A stretch of 41,809 bases of DNA from contig JAGVXV010000017.1 of NCBI GenBank assembly GCA_018303625.1, positions 1 through 41,809 of the forward strand, written 5' to 3'. The position numbers and the translations under genes are program-made. The DNA is from Candidatus Woesearchaeota archaeon (GTDB lineage: Archaea; Nanobdellota; Nanobdellia; Woesearchaeales; GW2011-AR4). The notes under the pieces were generated by a model. It did not search any database, was not told the DNA's origin, and saw nothing but the letters and a program-made list of their open reading frames with translations. How positions within the stretch are numbered: position 1 is the first letter of the stretch; each line of letters opens with the position of its first letter. Positions 29,178 to 36,865 of this stretch are shown piece by piece.

Positions 29178-31623
29178 TTATTTTTGCGACTCCGACAACC
29201 TTGTCGTTTTGCTCCAGCTTCATTAATCTGACGCCCTGTGTATTTCTTCCTATTATGGAAATCTGCTTTACGGGCATCCTTATAACAATCCCGTTTTTGC
29301 TTATAAGGATTATCTCATCATCATCTGTAACAGAGCTTATTGAAACTACATTGCCGTTTCTTTCCGAGCAGATTATGTTCCTGACGCCTAAGCCTCCCCT
29401 GCTTATCAGCCTGTAATCAGAAACTTTTGTTCTTTTCCCGTAGCCATTTTCTGTCACAGTAAGCAGTGTTTTTTCATCGTCAGCAACAACCATTCCCACT
29501 ACCTCATCATTCTCCTTCAGCCTTATTCCCCTGACGCCCTGCGCTGATCTTCCGATAGGCCTTGCATCATTCTCATTGAACCTCACTGCAATTCCTTTCC
29601 TTGTTGCGAGGATAATCTCCTTGCTTCCGTCTGTCATGCTTACATCAATCAGTTCATCATTTTGGTTCAGGCTTATGGATATTATGCCGGAGTTTCTTGG
29701 CCTGCTGTAGGCTGCTGAATTCGTTTTTTTGACAATGCCTTTTTTTGTTGTCATAACAAGATAATTTTCAGAATCAAAACTTTTTACAGGTATGTATGCA
29801 GTCACTTTTTCATTCTCTTCGAGGCTGAGCAGGTTTATTATGGCTTTCCCCATTGCCTGCCTGCTTGCTTCCGGCAGGCTATAAACCTTCAGCCAGTAAA
29901 CCTTTCCTTTGTTTGTGAAGAACAGTATATAAGAATGGGTATTGGCTATAAAAACGTCCTTTACAATATCCTCTTCTCTTGTTGTTGTCGCTATCAGCCC
30001 CCTTCCCCCTCTCCTTTGCTGCCTGTATGTGTTCAAAGGCAGCCTTTTGATATAGCCTGAATGAGTTATTGTTATTACCATATCCTCGCTTTCAACCAAA
30101 TCCTCCATGTCGAGCTCTGTAAGTTCTGTACCTGCCAGTTCTGTCCTTCTCTCATTGCCATATTTTTGCTTTAATTCAAGAAGCTCATTTTTGATTATAT
30201 CAAGAATTTTTTGTGGATTTTCAAGTATGGATTTTAATTTCTCTATTAGTTTTATCAGATCTGAATGCTCCTGCCTTATTTTTTCCTGCTCCAAGGAAGT
30301 AAGTCTTTGCAGGCGCATCTCCAAAATTGCTGTTGCCTGCTGCTCGGACAGGTTGAAGCCAGAAATCAGGGCTGCTCTCGCTTCATCAACTGTTCTGCTT
30401 TCTTTCACGATTTTTATCGTATTGTCAATGCTCTGCAAAGCGATTATAATGCCCTCAAGGATATGCGCGCTCTGCTGCGCCTTGTTTAAGTCAAACAAAG
30501 TCCTTTTTCTGACAACATCCTTTCTATGCTCTATATAGCTTTGAATCAGCTCTTTCAGATTGAGGACCCTTGGGATATTATTGACAAGGGCAAGCATTAT
30601 AACTCCGAATGTTGTCTGGAGCCTGCTGTGCTGGTAAAGCTGGTTCAGCAAGACATCAGGATTTGTTTCCTTTTTGAGCTCTACGACAATTCTTACCCCG
30701 TCTTTGTCAGACTCGTCTCTTATGTCGGAAATTCCGCTTATCTTCTTGTCTTTGACAAGGTCAGCAATCTGCATTACCATTTCAGCTTTATTTACCATAT
30801 AAGGTATTTCCGTGACAATAAGGCTTTGCCTGCCCCTGGTTTCTTCTACCTTTGTTTTCGCCCTCACAACAATTTTGCCTCTTCCGGTCTTGTAAGCGTT
30901 TAATATTCCGTTATTTCCGCAGATTAAGGCGCCTGTTGGAAAATCCGGGCCTTTAATCAGCTGCATCAATTCCTCTATGCTGATATTCTGGTTTTCTATC
31001 TGCTTTATGACGCCGTCAACAACCTCCCTCAGGTTGTGCGGCGGAATGTTTGTCGCCATTCCGACTGCTATGCCTGAGCTGCCATTCACAAGCAAATTTG
31101 GCAATTTTGACGGAAGGACTGAAGGCTCTTTAGCGCTGTTATCAAAATTCTGGGCGAATTTAACGGTTCTTTTGTCTATATCGTGCAGCATTTCTTCAGC
31201 AAGCTCTGTCAATCTTGCTTCAGTATATCTCATGGCTGCTGCATTGTCCCCGTCAATGCTGCCGAAATTTCCCTGGCCATCCACCAAAGGGCATCTCATC
31301 GAGAAACTCTGGGCCAGCCTTACTAGAGTGTCATAAATTGCCGCATCGCCATGGGGATGGTATTTTGCCATGCAGTTTCCAACAACATTAGCTGATTTCT
31401 TAAATGGCTTGTTATGCATTAAGCCATTTTCCCACATCGTGAATAGAACTCTTCTATGAACAGGCTTTAATCCATCTCTTGCATCTGGCAAAGCTCTTCC
31501 GACAATAACAGACATAGAATAATCTAGATAAGATTGCTTCATTTCATCTTCTATAACACGCTGGACTATAACAGTTCCAGAGCCAGAATTTTGTTCTTTT
31601 GCATGCTTGTCTTTTTCATCCAT
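29167..31623 (-). CDS. gyrA: DNA gyrase subunit A
   Basis: GyrA is the breakage-reunion subunit of the enzyme that introduces negative supercoils. The 818-residue length is normal. The N-terminal winged-helix and tower domains carry ALPDARDGLKPVHRR and the catalytic Tyr133 in MRYTEARL. The C-terminal pinwheel has the GyrA box QRRGGRG (536-542), which separates GyrA from ParC, and six or so repeats such as GIVVRMPVKQI. At the quinolone-interacting Ser83 position of E. coli the motif is HGDAAIYD, so Ala replaces Ser. No gyrB gene is adjacent. The family in archaea is bacterial in origin. A TATA-like CTTATAAAG (about 31674-31684) lies upstream. Confidence 0.96.
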   Translation of the reverse strand: MDEKDKHAKEQNSGSGTVIVQRVIEDEMKQSYLDYSMSVIVGRALPDARDGLKPVHRRVLFTMWENGLMHNKPFKKSANVVGNCMAKYHPHGDAAIYDTLVRLAQSFSMRCPLVDGQGNFGSIDGDNAAAMRYTEARLTELAEEMLHDIDKRTVKFAQNFDNSAKEPSVLPSKLPNLLVNGSSGIAVGMATNIPPHNLREVVDGVIKQIENQNISIEELMQLIKGPDFPTGALICGNNGILNAYKTGRGKIVVRAKTKVEETRGRQSLIVTEIPYMVNKAEMVMQIADLVKDKKISGISDIRDESDKDGVRIVVELKKETNPDVLLNQLYQHSRLQTTFGVIMLALVNNIPRVLNLKELIQSYIEHRKDVVRKRTLFDLNKAQQSAHILEGIIIALQSIDNTIKIVKESRTVDEARAALISGFNLSEQQATAILEMRLQRLTSLEQEKIRQEHSDLIKLIEKLKSILENPQKILDIIKNELLELKQKYGNERRTELAGTELTELDMEDLVESEDMVITITHSGYIKRLPLNTYRQQRRGGRGLIATTTREEDIVKDVFIANTHSYILFFTNKGKVYWLKVYSLPEASRQAMGKAIINLLSLEENEKVTAYIPVKSFDSENYLVMTTKKGIVKKTNSAAYSRPRNSGIISISLNQNDELIDVSMTDGSKEIILATRKGIAVRFNENDARPIGRSAQGVRGIRLKENDEVVGMVVADDEKTLLTVTENGYGKRTKVSDYRLISRGGLGVRNIICSERNGNVVSISSVTDDDEIILISKNGIVIRMPVKQISIIGRNTQGVRLMKLEQNDKVVGVAKIIND

Positions 31624-31723
31624 TCTAAACCATAAAAAAATCTTTTTATCGTCGACAACAGGTATATTTTTGGCTTTATAAGTATTGTGTTTTTTATGAA
31701 CCTATTTTTCAAATAAGCGGATA

Positions 31724-31742
31724 TTATTTTCTATATTGAAAT
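31724..31742 (+). promoter_or_regulatory. Upstream element copy B (19 nt)
   Basis: TTATTTTCTATATTGAAAT differs from copy A (6862-6880) at one base. It lies about 36 nt before the TATA-like CTTTTAAATA (31778-31787) and 67 nt before the ATG of the LOG-family gene. Confidence 0.5.
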
Positions 31743-31809
31743 TAATTATTAATACTTGTTAAAACTATTCAGCAATGCTTTTAAATACTTCAAAGTGCTC
31801 TATTCTAAT

Positions 31810-32454
31810 ATGAAATCAAAATTAAAAAAAGAGGCTAAGGAAAAACACTTTCGTGTTGCTGTTTTCGGCTCTGCAAGGATAAAGAAAAATGGTTTGGAAT
31901 ACAAGCTGATTTACAAGCTGGCAAAAATGGTTGCAGCAGAGAACATTGACATTGTTACTGGCGGAGGCCAAGGTTTAATGGCTGCTGCAAGCAGCGGCCA
32001 TCATGCAGGAAGGAAAAATAGGAAGGTGCATTCAATCGGATTAAACATAAAGCTTCCAATGGAGCAAAAATTCAATGGGCATCTTGACATTAAAAAAGAA
32101 TTTTCGCGATTTTCTGAAAGGCTGGACAATTTCATGCAGCTTTCAAATGCTGTTGTAGTTGCTCCAGGCGGAGTTGGAACAATGCTTGAATTTTTTTATA
32201 CATGGCAGTTGGTGCAGGTAAAGCATATATGCGACATTCCAGTAATTCTGCTTGGAGAAATGTGGTTAGACTTATTGAAATGGATAAGAAAATGGCCATT
32301 AGAAAATGGATTGATTGACAAGAAGGACTTTAATCTGCTATTCTTCGCAAAAAATCCTGAAGATGCAATGAAAATAATCAAATTGACTCATGAAGAGTAT
32401 AAGAAAGGAGGAAAAAACATTTGCCTAAATATAAAGAAGTACAAGATTACATAA
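31810..32454 (+). CDS. LOG-family protein (TIGR00730-type, PGGxGTxxE)
   Basis: The ATG at 31810 gives 214 residues; the longer upstream reading is rejected because it would start within the TATA/upstream-element region. The Rossmann-like fold begins RVAVFGSARI and TGGGQGLMAAAS. The signature AVVVAPGGVGTMLEFFYTW corresponds to the PGGxGTxxE motif of the LOG family, often mis-annotated as lysine decarboxylase. Characterised LOG proteins release cytokinin bases or AMP-type nucleobases from nucleoside 5'-monophosphates by ribose-phosphate hydrolysis. The catalytic Glu and Arg positions (SARIKK, LEFF) appear intact. The archaeal substrate is unknown. The gene is preceded by upstream element copy B and ends 1 nt before a convergent zinc-ribbon gene. 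Confidence 0.88.
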   Translation: MKSKLKKEAKEKHFRVAVFGSARIKKNGLEYKLIYKLAKMVAAENIDIVTGGGQGLMAAASSGHHAGRKNRKVHSIGLNIKLPMEQKFNGHLDIKKEFSRFSERLDNFMQLSNAVVVAPGGVGTMLEFFYTWQLVQVKHICDIPVILLGEMWLDLLKWIRKWPLENGLIDKKDFNLLFFAKNPEDAMKIIKLTHEEYKKGGKNICLNIKKYKIT

Positions 32455-32455
32455 C

Positions 32456-32599
32456 TTAAATTTTTTCAATTATGCTGTTTCTAACATTATATGTTTTTCC
32501 GCAATAAACGCATCTTTTCCTTTTGCCAGTAAGTATCATATTCTGGCTTTGGTATTTCATCTGGTTGCTGCATTTTGGGCATTTCAAAAGCAATATCAT
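32456..32599 (-). CDS. Small zinc-ribbon protein (47 aa)
   Basis: This 47-residue ORF begins MILLLKCPKCSNQMKYQ and later has RCVYCGKTYNV. The two CxxC pairs (Cys7, Cys10, Cys31, Cys34) are spaced as in a zinc ribbon. The pattern CPKC...CVYCGK is like the archaeal 'DUF1922/zinc-ribbon' mini-proteins common next to information-processing genes, and the protein could bind RNA or another protein. The ATG at 32599 is in a clear AT-rich spacer. It ends 1 nt from the convergent LOG-family gene, which supports a real coding end. Function unknown. Confidence 0.65.
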   Translation of the reverse strand: MILLLKCPKCSNQMKYQSQNMILTGKRKRCVYCGKTYNVRNSIIEKI

Positions 32600-32678
32600 T
32601 TTAGTTTATTTTATTGGTTTTTTATTTGATTTATTATTTTAATTTTTTAATTGATTTTAATATATTATTGAAACTTTG

Positions 32679-33749
32679 CTATTTTTCTTCTTCTCTTTCT
32701 TTTTCTTCTTCCATTTCAGCTTCAAGCAAGTCTTTTGGCTCTTCATCTTCCGGCGCTTTTCCTTTAGACTGATTTTCTCTGATTTCGGGTTTTATCTCCC
32801 CAATGCCAGATTCTTCATCCTCTTCTTCTGGATGCAGGATTTCCTCAACTCTTTTGTCCACTTCCTTTTCCATGTCCTTCGTTAATTTGATTCCCTGGCT
32901 TTTCTTTTCCTCTTTTTTTGGCTTCTTCTGCTTTATCTCCTGTTTTTTAGCCTCTGTTTTCTCTGTACCTTCTTCCTGAATCTTTCTTATCCTTTCCCTC
33001 TCCTTTTCAAGCTCTTCCTCTGATGCCTCCTCAACTACCTCCAGATTTCCGATGTCTTTTTCCGTAAAAGTTTCCTGGTTTTCCTGCTGCTCGATTTCTT
33101 TCCTTGACTCCTCTGAATTGTATGTTTCAAGTTCAATTTCATCGACATTTTCTGCTGCCTGCCTCATTCTTTCGTCCTCTTTTTTTGCCTCCTCAGCCGT
33201 TTTTTTCTGCTCTTCCCTCGCTTTTTCAATCTCCATTTCCTTTTCTTCAATCGCCTTCGCAATGCTCCCAAAATCCTTGAACTGCTCTCTTAATTTGTCC
33301 TGAGGTAGGTCAAAATACTCAAAAAACCTTTCTGTCAGCTTTATCAGCTTTGTCCTGCCATGCTTCTGCCTTGTTATATATCCAGATTCCTCCAGGTCCA
33401 ATAAGTGATCATAAGCCTTGTTTGTCCTTATCTTAATCAGGTCTGACTGCAGAATAGGGTACTTAAACGCGATAACGGCTAATGTCTCCAGGATTGTTTT
33501 GCTTAGCTCAGTTTCAGTCACGACTTTTTGCACTATCGGGAAATACTGTTCATGTACAGTTAATTTCCAGAAATCATCGTCTTGTATAAGCACCAGGCTT
33601 GTGTCTTTTTCGTCATATTCTTTCTTGAGCTCTGCCAGCGCTTTTTTGACCTCTTCGGCTTTGGAATTGCATATCCTTGCAATTTCCTCTACATTCATTC
33701 TTTTGCCTGAAGAAAACAGTAAAGCCTCTACTCTTTTTTTGATTTCCAT
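32679..33749 (-). CDS. scpB: Segregation and condensation protein ScpB-like, long acidic C-terminal extension
   Basis: The first about 165 of 356 residues are the ScpB winged-helix pair: RVEALLFSSGKRMNVEEIARI, LAVIAFKYPILQSDLIKIR, YDHLLDLEESGYITRQKHGR and the end TERFFEYFDL. ScpB binds the kleisin ScpA in the SMC complex that compacts and segregates chromosomes. Residues about 170-356 are unusual: a Glu/Lys-rich coiled, acidic tail (EEKEMEIEKAREEQKK and similar), about as long as the conserved part. No ScpA or Smc is in the window; the gene 1 nt upstream encodes a protein with a winged-helix-like C-terminus that may partner it. It has an ATG start at 33749. Confidence 0.85.
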   Translation of the reverse strand: MEIKKRVEALLFSSGKRMNVEEIARICNSKAEEVKKALAELKKEYDEKDTSLVLIQDDDFWKLTVHEQYFPIVQKVVTETELSKTILETLAVIAFKYPILQSDLIKIRTNKAYDHLLDLEESGYITRQKHGRTKLIKLTERFFEYFDLPQDKLREQFKDFGSIAKAIEEKEMEIEKAREEQKKTAEEAKKEDERMRQAAENVDEIELETYNSEESRKEIEQQENQETFTEKDIGNLEVVEEASEEELEKERERIRKIQEEGTEKTEAKKQEIKQKKPKKEEKKSQGIKLTKDMEKEVDKRVEEILHPEEEDEESGIGEIKPEIRENQSKGKAPEDEEPKDLLEAEMEEEKEREEEK

Positions 33750-33750
33750 C

Positions 33751-34335
33751 TTAAGCCAGGCCGTAAACGCCGTCTTCTTCCTTTATCTTTTTTTCATCAA
33801 GAAGGCTTTTCAGGAACAGCTCAAGCTCTGTTTCGTTTATGCCAGTTATTTTTGACAGGTGCTCCCCGTCAAGCTTGTTTTTTGCCAACGAGATTAAAAT
33901 AATATTTTTAACTGAAGTATTCATATTTCTTCTTAAAAATTCGTTCTCATTTCTCTGCTTCTTGACCATCATGTCAACTGCATGCAGCCTTGCCTGCAGG
34001 TCATTGATGAAGTCCTGTATTGTTTTTGCTTTCATTGCAAATTCCTCTGGCTTTAAGATTTCTATTGAAGAGGGCATATAGTCGAAACAGAAGCCTATAA
34101 GCTTGTCAACTCCCTTGATTACCATTTCAAGCTCTGCGAAAACAGCCCAAAGCTTGTCTTTTTCCTCAGCATCGGAAAAAGTGGCGTTAAGCACAATTAA
34201 TTCCCGGTCTTGCTTTATCTTGTCTATGTATGCCCTTATTGTCTTTTCCACATGCTCTTTCGGCTTCCCAAGTATCTCAATTATTGTCCTGCACCTTATA
34301 TGGGTTTTTTCGCTTTTTTGTTCTGCTTCTGCCAT
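33751..34335 (-). CDS. Unknown protein co-transcribed with scpB
   Basis: This 194-residue protein is not assigned to a named family. Residues 15-95 (CRTIIEILGKPKEHVEKTIRAY, then LIVLNATFSDAEEKDKL and FAELEMVIKGVDKLIGFC) read as a beta-alpha-beta domain. Residues about 100-145 are helical (TIQDFINDLQARLHAVDMM). The C-terminus (NIILISLAKNKLDGEHLSKITG and ELELFLKSLLDEKKI) fits a winged helix. It precedes scpB by 1 nt, so co-translation is likely. It is not recognisably ScpA. A role in SMC-complex function is inferred from position only. The start ATG at 34335 is divergent from the phoU-like gene. Confidence 0.6.
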   Translation of the reverse strand: MAEAEQKSEKTHIRCRTIIEILGKPKEHVEKTIRAYIDKIKQDRELIVLNATFSDAEEKDKLWAVFAELEMVIKGVDKLIGFCFDYMPSSIEILKPEEFAMKAKTIQDFINDLQARLHAVDMMVKKQRNENEFLRRNMNTSVKNIILISLAKNKLDGEHLSKITGINETELELFLKSLLDEKKIKEEDGVYGLA

Positions 34336-34430
34336 TTTTATGCACTTAAGTATCGTATATGATTTAAAAATGTTGTGGAAATGGCTAAAATAGCGAAAGT
34401 TATTTATATGTTTCTGGGAAACTTTTCAAT

Positions 34431-35072
34431 ATGGCTAATGTACTGCACTGGCTTGTCCCAAAGGAGCTTGAATTCTTTGACATGCTCAAGGAGCAGTCTG
34501 AAAATGCCGTTAACGGCGCAAGGGAATTCAGCAGGCTGGTTGTTGACTACCCCAAGTTAAGCTACGAGAAGAAGCTGGTTTTTTCTGAAAATATAAAGAG
34601 GCTTGAAAAGAACGGCGATGAGATAACGCATAACATACTTGCAAAACTGGACAAGACATTCATAACTCCTATTGACAAGGAAGACATACACAGCCTTGTT
34701 ATGCTTTTGGATGATGTTACTGATTTAATTGACTCTGTGTCAAGAAGGTTTGTGATTTTTGGCATAGAGAAAGTTGACACTTTCGTAAAGCGCCTTTCAG
34801 AAAATGTTCTAAAGGCGGTTATTGAGGTAGACAGCGGAATTCTTGAGCTTAAGAAGCTGAGGAATATGAAAGAGTTCTATGTAAGGCTGCACGCCATTGA
34901 GAATGAAAGCGACGAGATTTACCATAATGCACTGCGCAGCCTGTTCAAAAACAAAAAAAATGCCGTTGACATAATAAAATACAAGGAGATTTATGAGTTC
35001 CTGGAGCAGATAGCTGACAAATGCGAAGATATAGCAAATGTGATTGAAAGCGTAGTGGTCAAACATGCCTGA
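34431..35072 (+). CDS. PhoU-like DUF47 protein, Pit accessory
   Basis: This 213-residue, all-helical protein belongs to the DUF47/PhoU-related family, often encoded next to PiT transporters as a regulator. Typical features are the start NVLHWLVPKELEFFDMLKEQ, LEKNGDEITHNILAKLDKTFITPID, and EDIHSLVMLLDDVTDLIDS with conserved acidic metal-binding residues (Glu/Asp rows), then IENESDEIYHNALRSLF and EIYEFLEQIADKCEDIANV. The two three-helix repeats are visible. The TATA-like TTTATATG (34403-34410) lies 20-27 nt before the ATG, suggesting a leaderless transcript. It overlaps the transporter gene by 8 nt, which indicates translational coupling. Confidence 0.92.
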   Translation: MANVLHWLVPKELEFFDMLKEQSENAVNGAREFSRLVVDYPKLSYEKKLVFSENIKRLEKNGDEITHNILAKLDKTFITPIDKEDIHSLVMLLDDVTDLIDSVSRRFVIFGIEKVDTFVKRLSENVLKAVIEVDSGILELKKLRNMKEFYVRLHAIENESDEIYHNALRSLFKNKKNAVDIIKYKEIYEFLEQIADKCEDIANVIESVVVKHA

Positions 35073-36063
35073 ATTGTTTTTTCTTGTTGCTTTGGCAGTC
35101 ATAATTGCACTGGTTTTTGATTTTGGCAATGGAATGAACGATTCTGCAAATGCGATAGCAACAGTCGTTGCAACAAAGGTCTTAAGCCTGAGAAATGCCG
35201 TTTTATTGGCAGCTTTTGGAAATTTTGCAGGTGTTTTTTTCTTCGGGGTTGCGGTTGCAAACACAATAGCAAAAGGCCTTGTGAATCCTGCAGTAGTTGA
35301 TGTCTATGTCATACTTGGCGGCCTGGTAGGGTCTATTTTCTGGGTTTATTTTACGACATATAAAGGGCTTCCTGTCTCCGCATCGCACGCTTTGATTGGC
35401 GGCTTTGTCGGTGCAGCTTTGGTTAAAGCAGGGACTTCATCTTTGATATTTTCAGGGATAACAAAAGTCCTTATTTTTATTGTTTTTGCGCCTTTGCTTG
35501 GAATGGCAGGTGGCTTTATCTTTTTTACATTAATAATGTGGATTTTCAGGAAAACAAATCCTAGTAAAATAAACAAGTATTTTAAAAAACTGCAGTTAAT
35601 CTCTGCATCCTCTTATGCCATAACCCATGGCGCAAACGACGCCCAGAAGACGATGGGGATAATAGCTGTTTTGCTGTTCAGCTCGGGCTTTCTTGGCAGC
35701 GAGTTCTTTGTTCCTGTGTGGGTTATTTACGCTTCCTACATTGTTATTTCGCTTGGCACATTTGCAGGCGGATGGAAGGTCATAAAGACAATGGGCATGA
35801 GGCTTACAAAGCTAAGGCCAGTGCATGGCTTCTGCGCTGAAAGCGCCGGGGCTTTGGTTCTTGCCTTTACAAGCTCAACTGGAATCCCTGTAAGCACAAC
35901 CCACGTAATTGCAGGCTCGATAACCGGAGTTGGGGCAACAAGAAGGTTAAGCGCAGTAAGATGGAACCTTGCAAGAAAAATAGTTTACGCATGGATCTTA
36001 ACAATACCTGCAGCAGCAACAGTTTCCGGGATTAGCTATTATTTGATAAGTTTGGTTGTTTGA
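35065..36063 (+). CDS. Inorganic phosphate transporter, PiT family
   Basis: This 332-residue transporter imports inorganic phosphate with a cation (H+ or Na+). The two inverted PD001131-type signatures are visible: DFGNGMNDSANAIATVV in the first half and THGANDAQKTMGIIAVLL in the second. There are about 9-10 hydrophobic spans, and TTHVIAGSITGVGATRRLSA near the C-terminus is family-typical. It starts inside the end of the PhoU-like gene, so both form an operon. The product of that gene probably couples transport to phosphate status. It ends 15 nt before the convergent membrane-anchored protein. Confidence 0.93.
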   Translation: MPELFFLVALAVIIALVFDFGNGMNDSANAIATVVATKVLSLRNAVLLAAFGNFAGVFFFGVAVANTIAKGLVNPAVVDVYVILGGLVGSIFWVYFTTYKGLPVSASHALIGGFVGAALVKAGTSSLIFSGITKVLIFIVFAPLLGMAGGFIFFTLIMWIFRKTNPSKINKYFKKLQLISASSYAITHGANDAQKTMGIIAVLLFSSGFLGSEFFVPVWVIYASYIVISLGTFAGGWKVIKTMGMRLTKLRPVHGFCAESAGALVLAFTSSTGIPVSTTHVIAGSITGVGATRRLSAVRWNLARKIVYAWILTIPAAATVSGISYYLISLVV

Positions 36064-36078
36064 TTTATTTTTTTAGTT

Positions 36079-36789
36079 TTACTTTGCTATAAATTCTTTT
36101 TCAACAACAACTATGGGTCTATTGCTCCAATCATAAGCATCAACTAACATCAATTGAAGTTTTTTAGTTAGATTAAGATCGTTAAATGCTATATCTGTAA
36201 TAGCTTTTTTTGTTATATGTTGCCCTACATCAAATCCGAAAATGTCAAATTCAATTTCTGCTTTTATCTTACCCCATTCTTCTTTAGGATCTTTTTTATC
36301 ATAAAGCAAAACCAATATTTTAGGTTCAAAGGCATTATTGCCATTATTTAATACAGTAACAGTTAATTCCGTTATTTTACCCCAATTTTCTCCTTTTATT
36401 TCATATTTTAAATCATCGAGAGAAAGCGATATACCATTCTGCATATTTACGATACTATCTGGTTTAAATTTAAATTCCTCTTCTTTTTTCTTTGCTCTTT
36501 CATCTGAAGGTAACACTTCATCGAGGATTTGTTCTCTTTGTTCTTCTATTTGTTTCTCTAATCTTTGTACTTCTTTTCCCACTTCTTGCTCAAATTCTTG
36601 AACTTTTTGACTTGACTGTCTTTCTATTTTGTCTGCGTTACTTGAAATTAAGATACTACAACTCACAGCAATAACAATTAAAGCTAGAAAGATACCGACA
36701 GTTATACCAAAACCTTTGCCTATGCCACTTGAAACATTTTTTCTTGTGATAATTTCTGCTTCTACTTTAACTTTTTTTTCTTTAGTCAT
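36079..36789 (-). CDS. Membrane-anchored protein with coiled coil and beta-sandwich domain
   Basis: The ATG at 36789 gives 236 residues; a TTG six codons upstream is the alternative. A short basic tail is followed by one membrane span (about residues 28-50, GFGITVGIFLALIVIAVSC). A coiled coil rich in Glu/Gln/Arg follows (about 55-105, SQKVQEFEQEVGKEVQRLEK). The C-terminal about 110 residues look like an Ig/FixG-type beta sandwich (ISLSLDDLKYEIKGENWGKI, then LTVTVLNNGNNAFEPKILVL). It would be an extracytoplasmic domain presented on a stalk. No catalytic motif is seen; function unknown. Neighbouring genes encode phosphate transport and an S-layer-like surface protein. Confidence 0.68.
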   Translation of the reverse strand: MTKEKKVKVEAEIITRKNVSSGIGKGFGITVGIFLALIVIAVSCSILISSNADKIERQSSQKVQEFEQEVGKEVQRLEKQIEEQREQILDEVLPSDERAKKKEEEFKFKPDSIVNMQNGISLSLDDLKYEIKGENWGKITELTVTVLNNGNNAFEPKILVLLYDKKDPKEEWGKIKAEIEFDIFGFDVGQHITKKAITDIAFNDLNLTKKLQLMLVDAYDWSNRPIVVVEKEFIAK

Positions 36790-36865
36790 CAAATATACCC
36801 TACTCAAATTTCGTTTACCGACCCCTAATAGTCTATTTTAAAGAGTTATTTAAAAATATTTCCTT

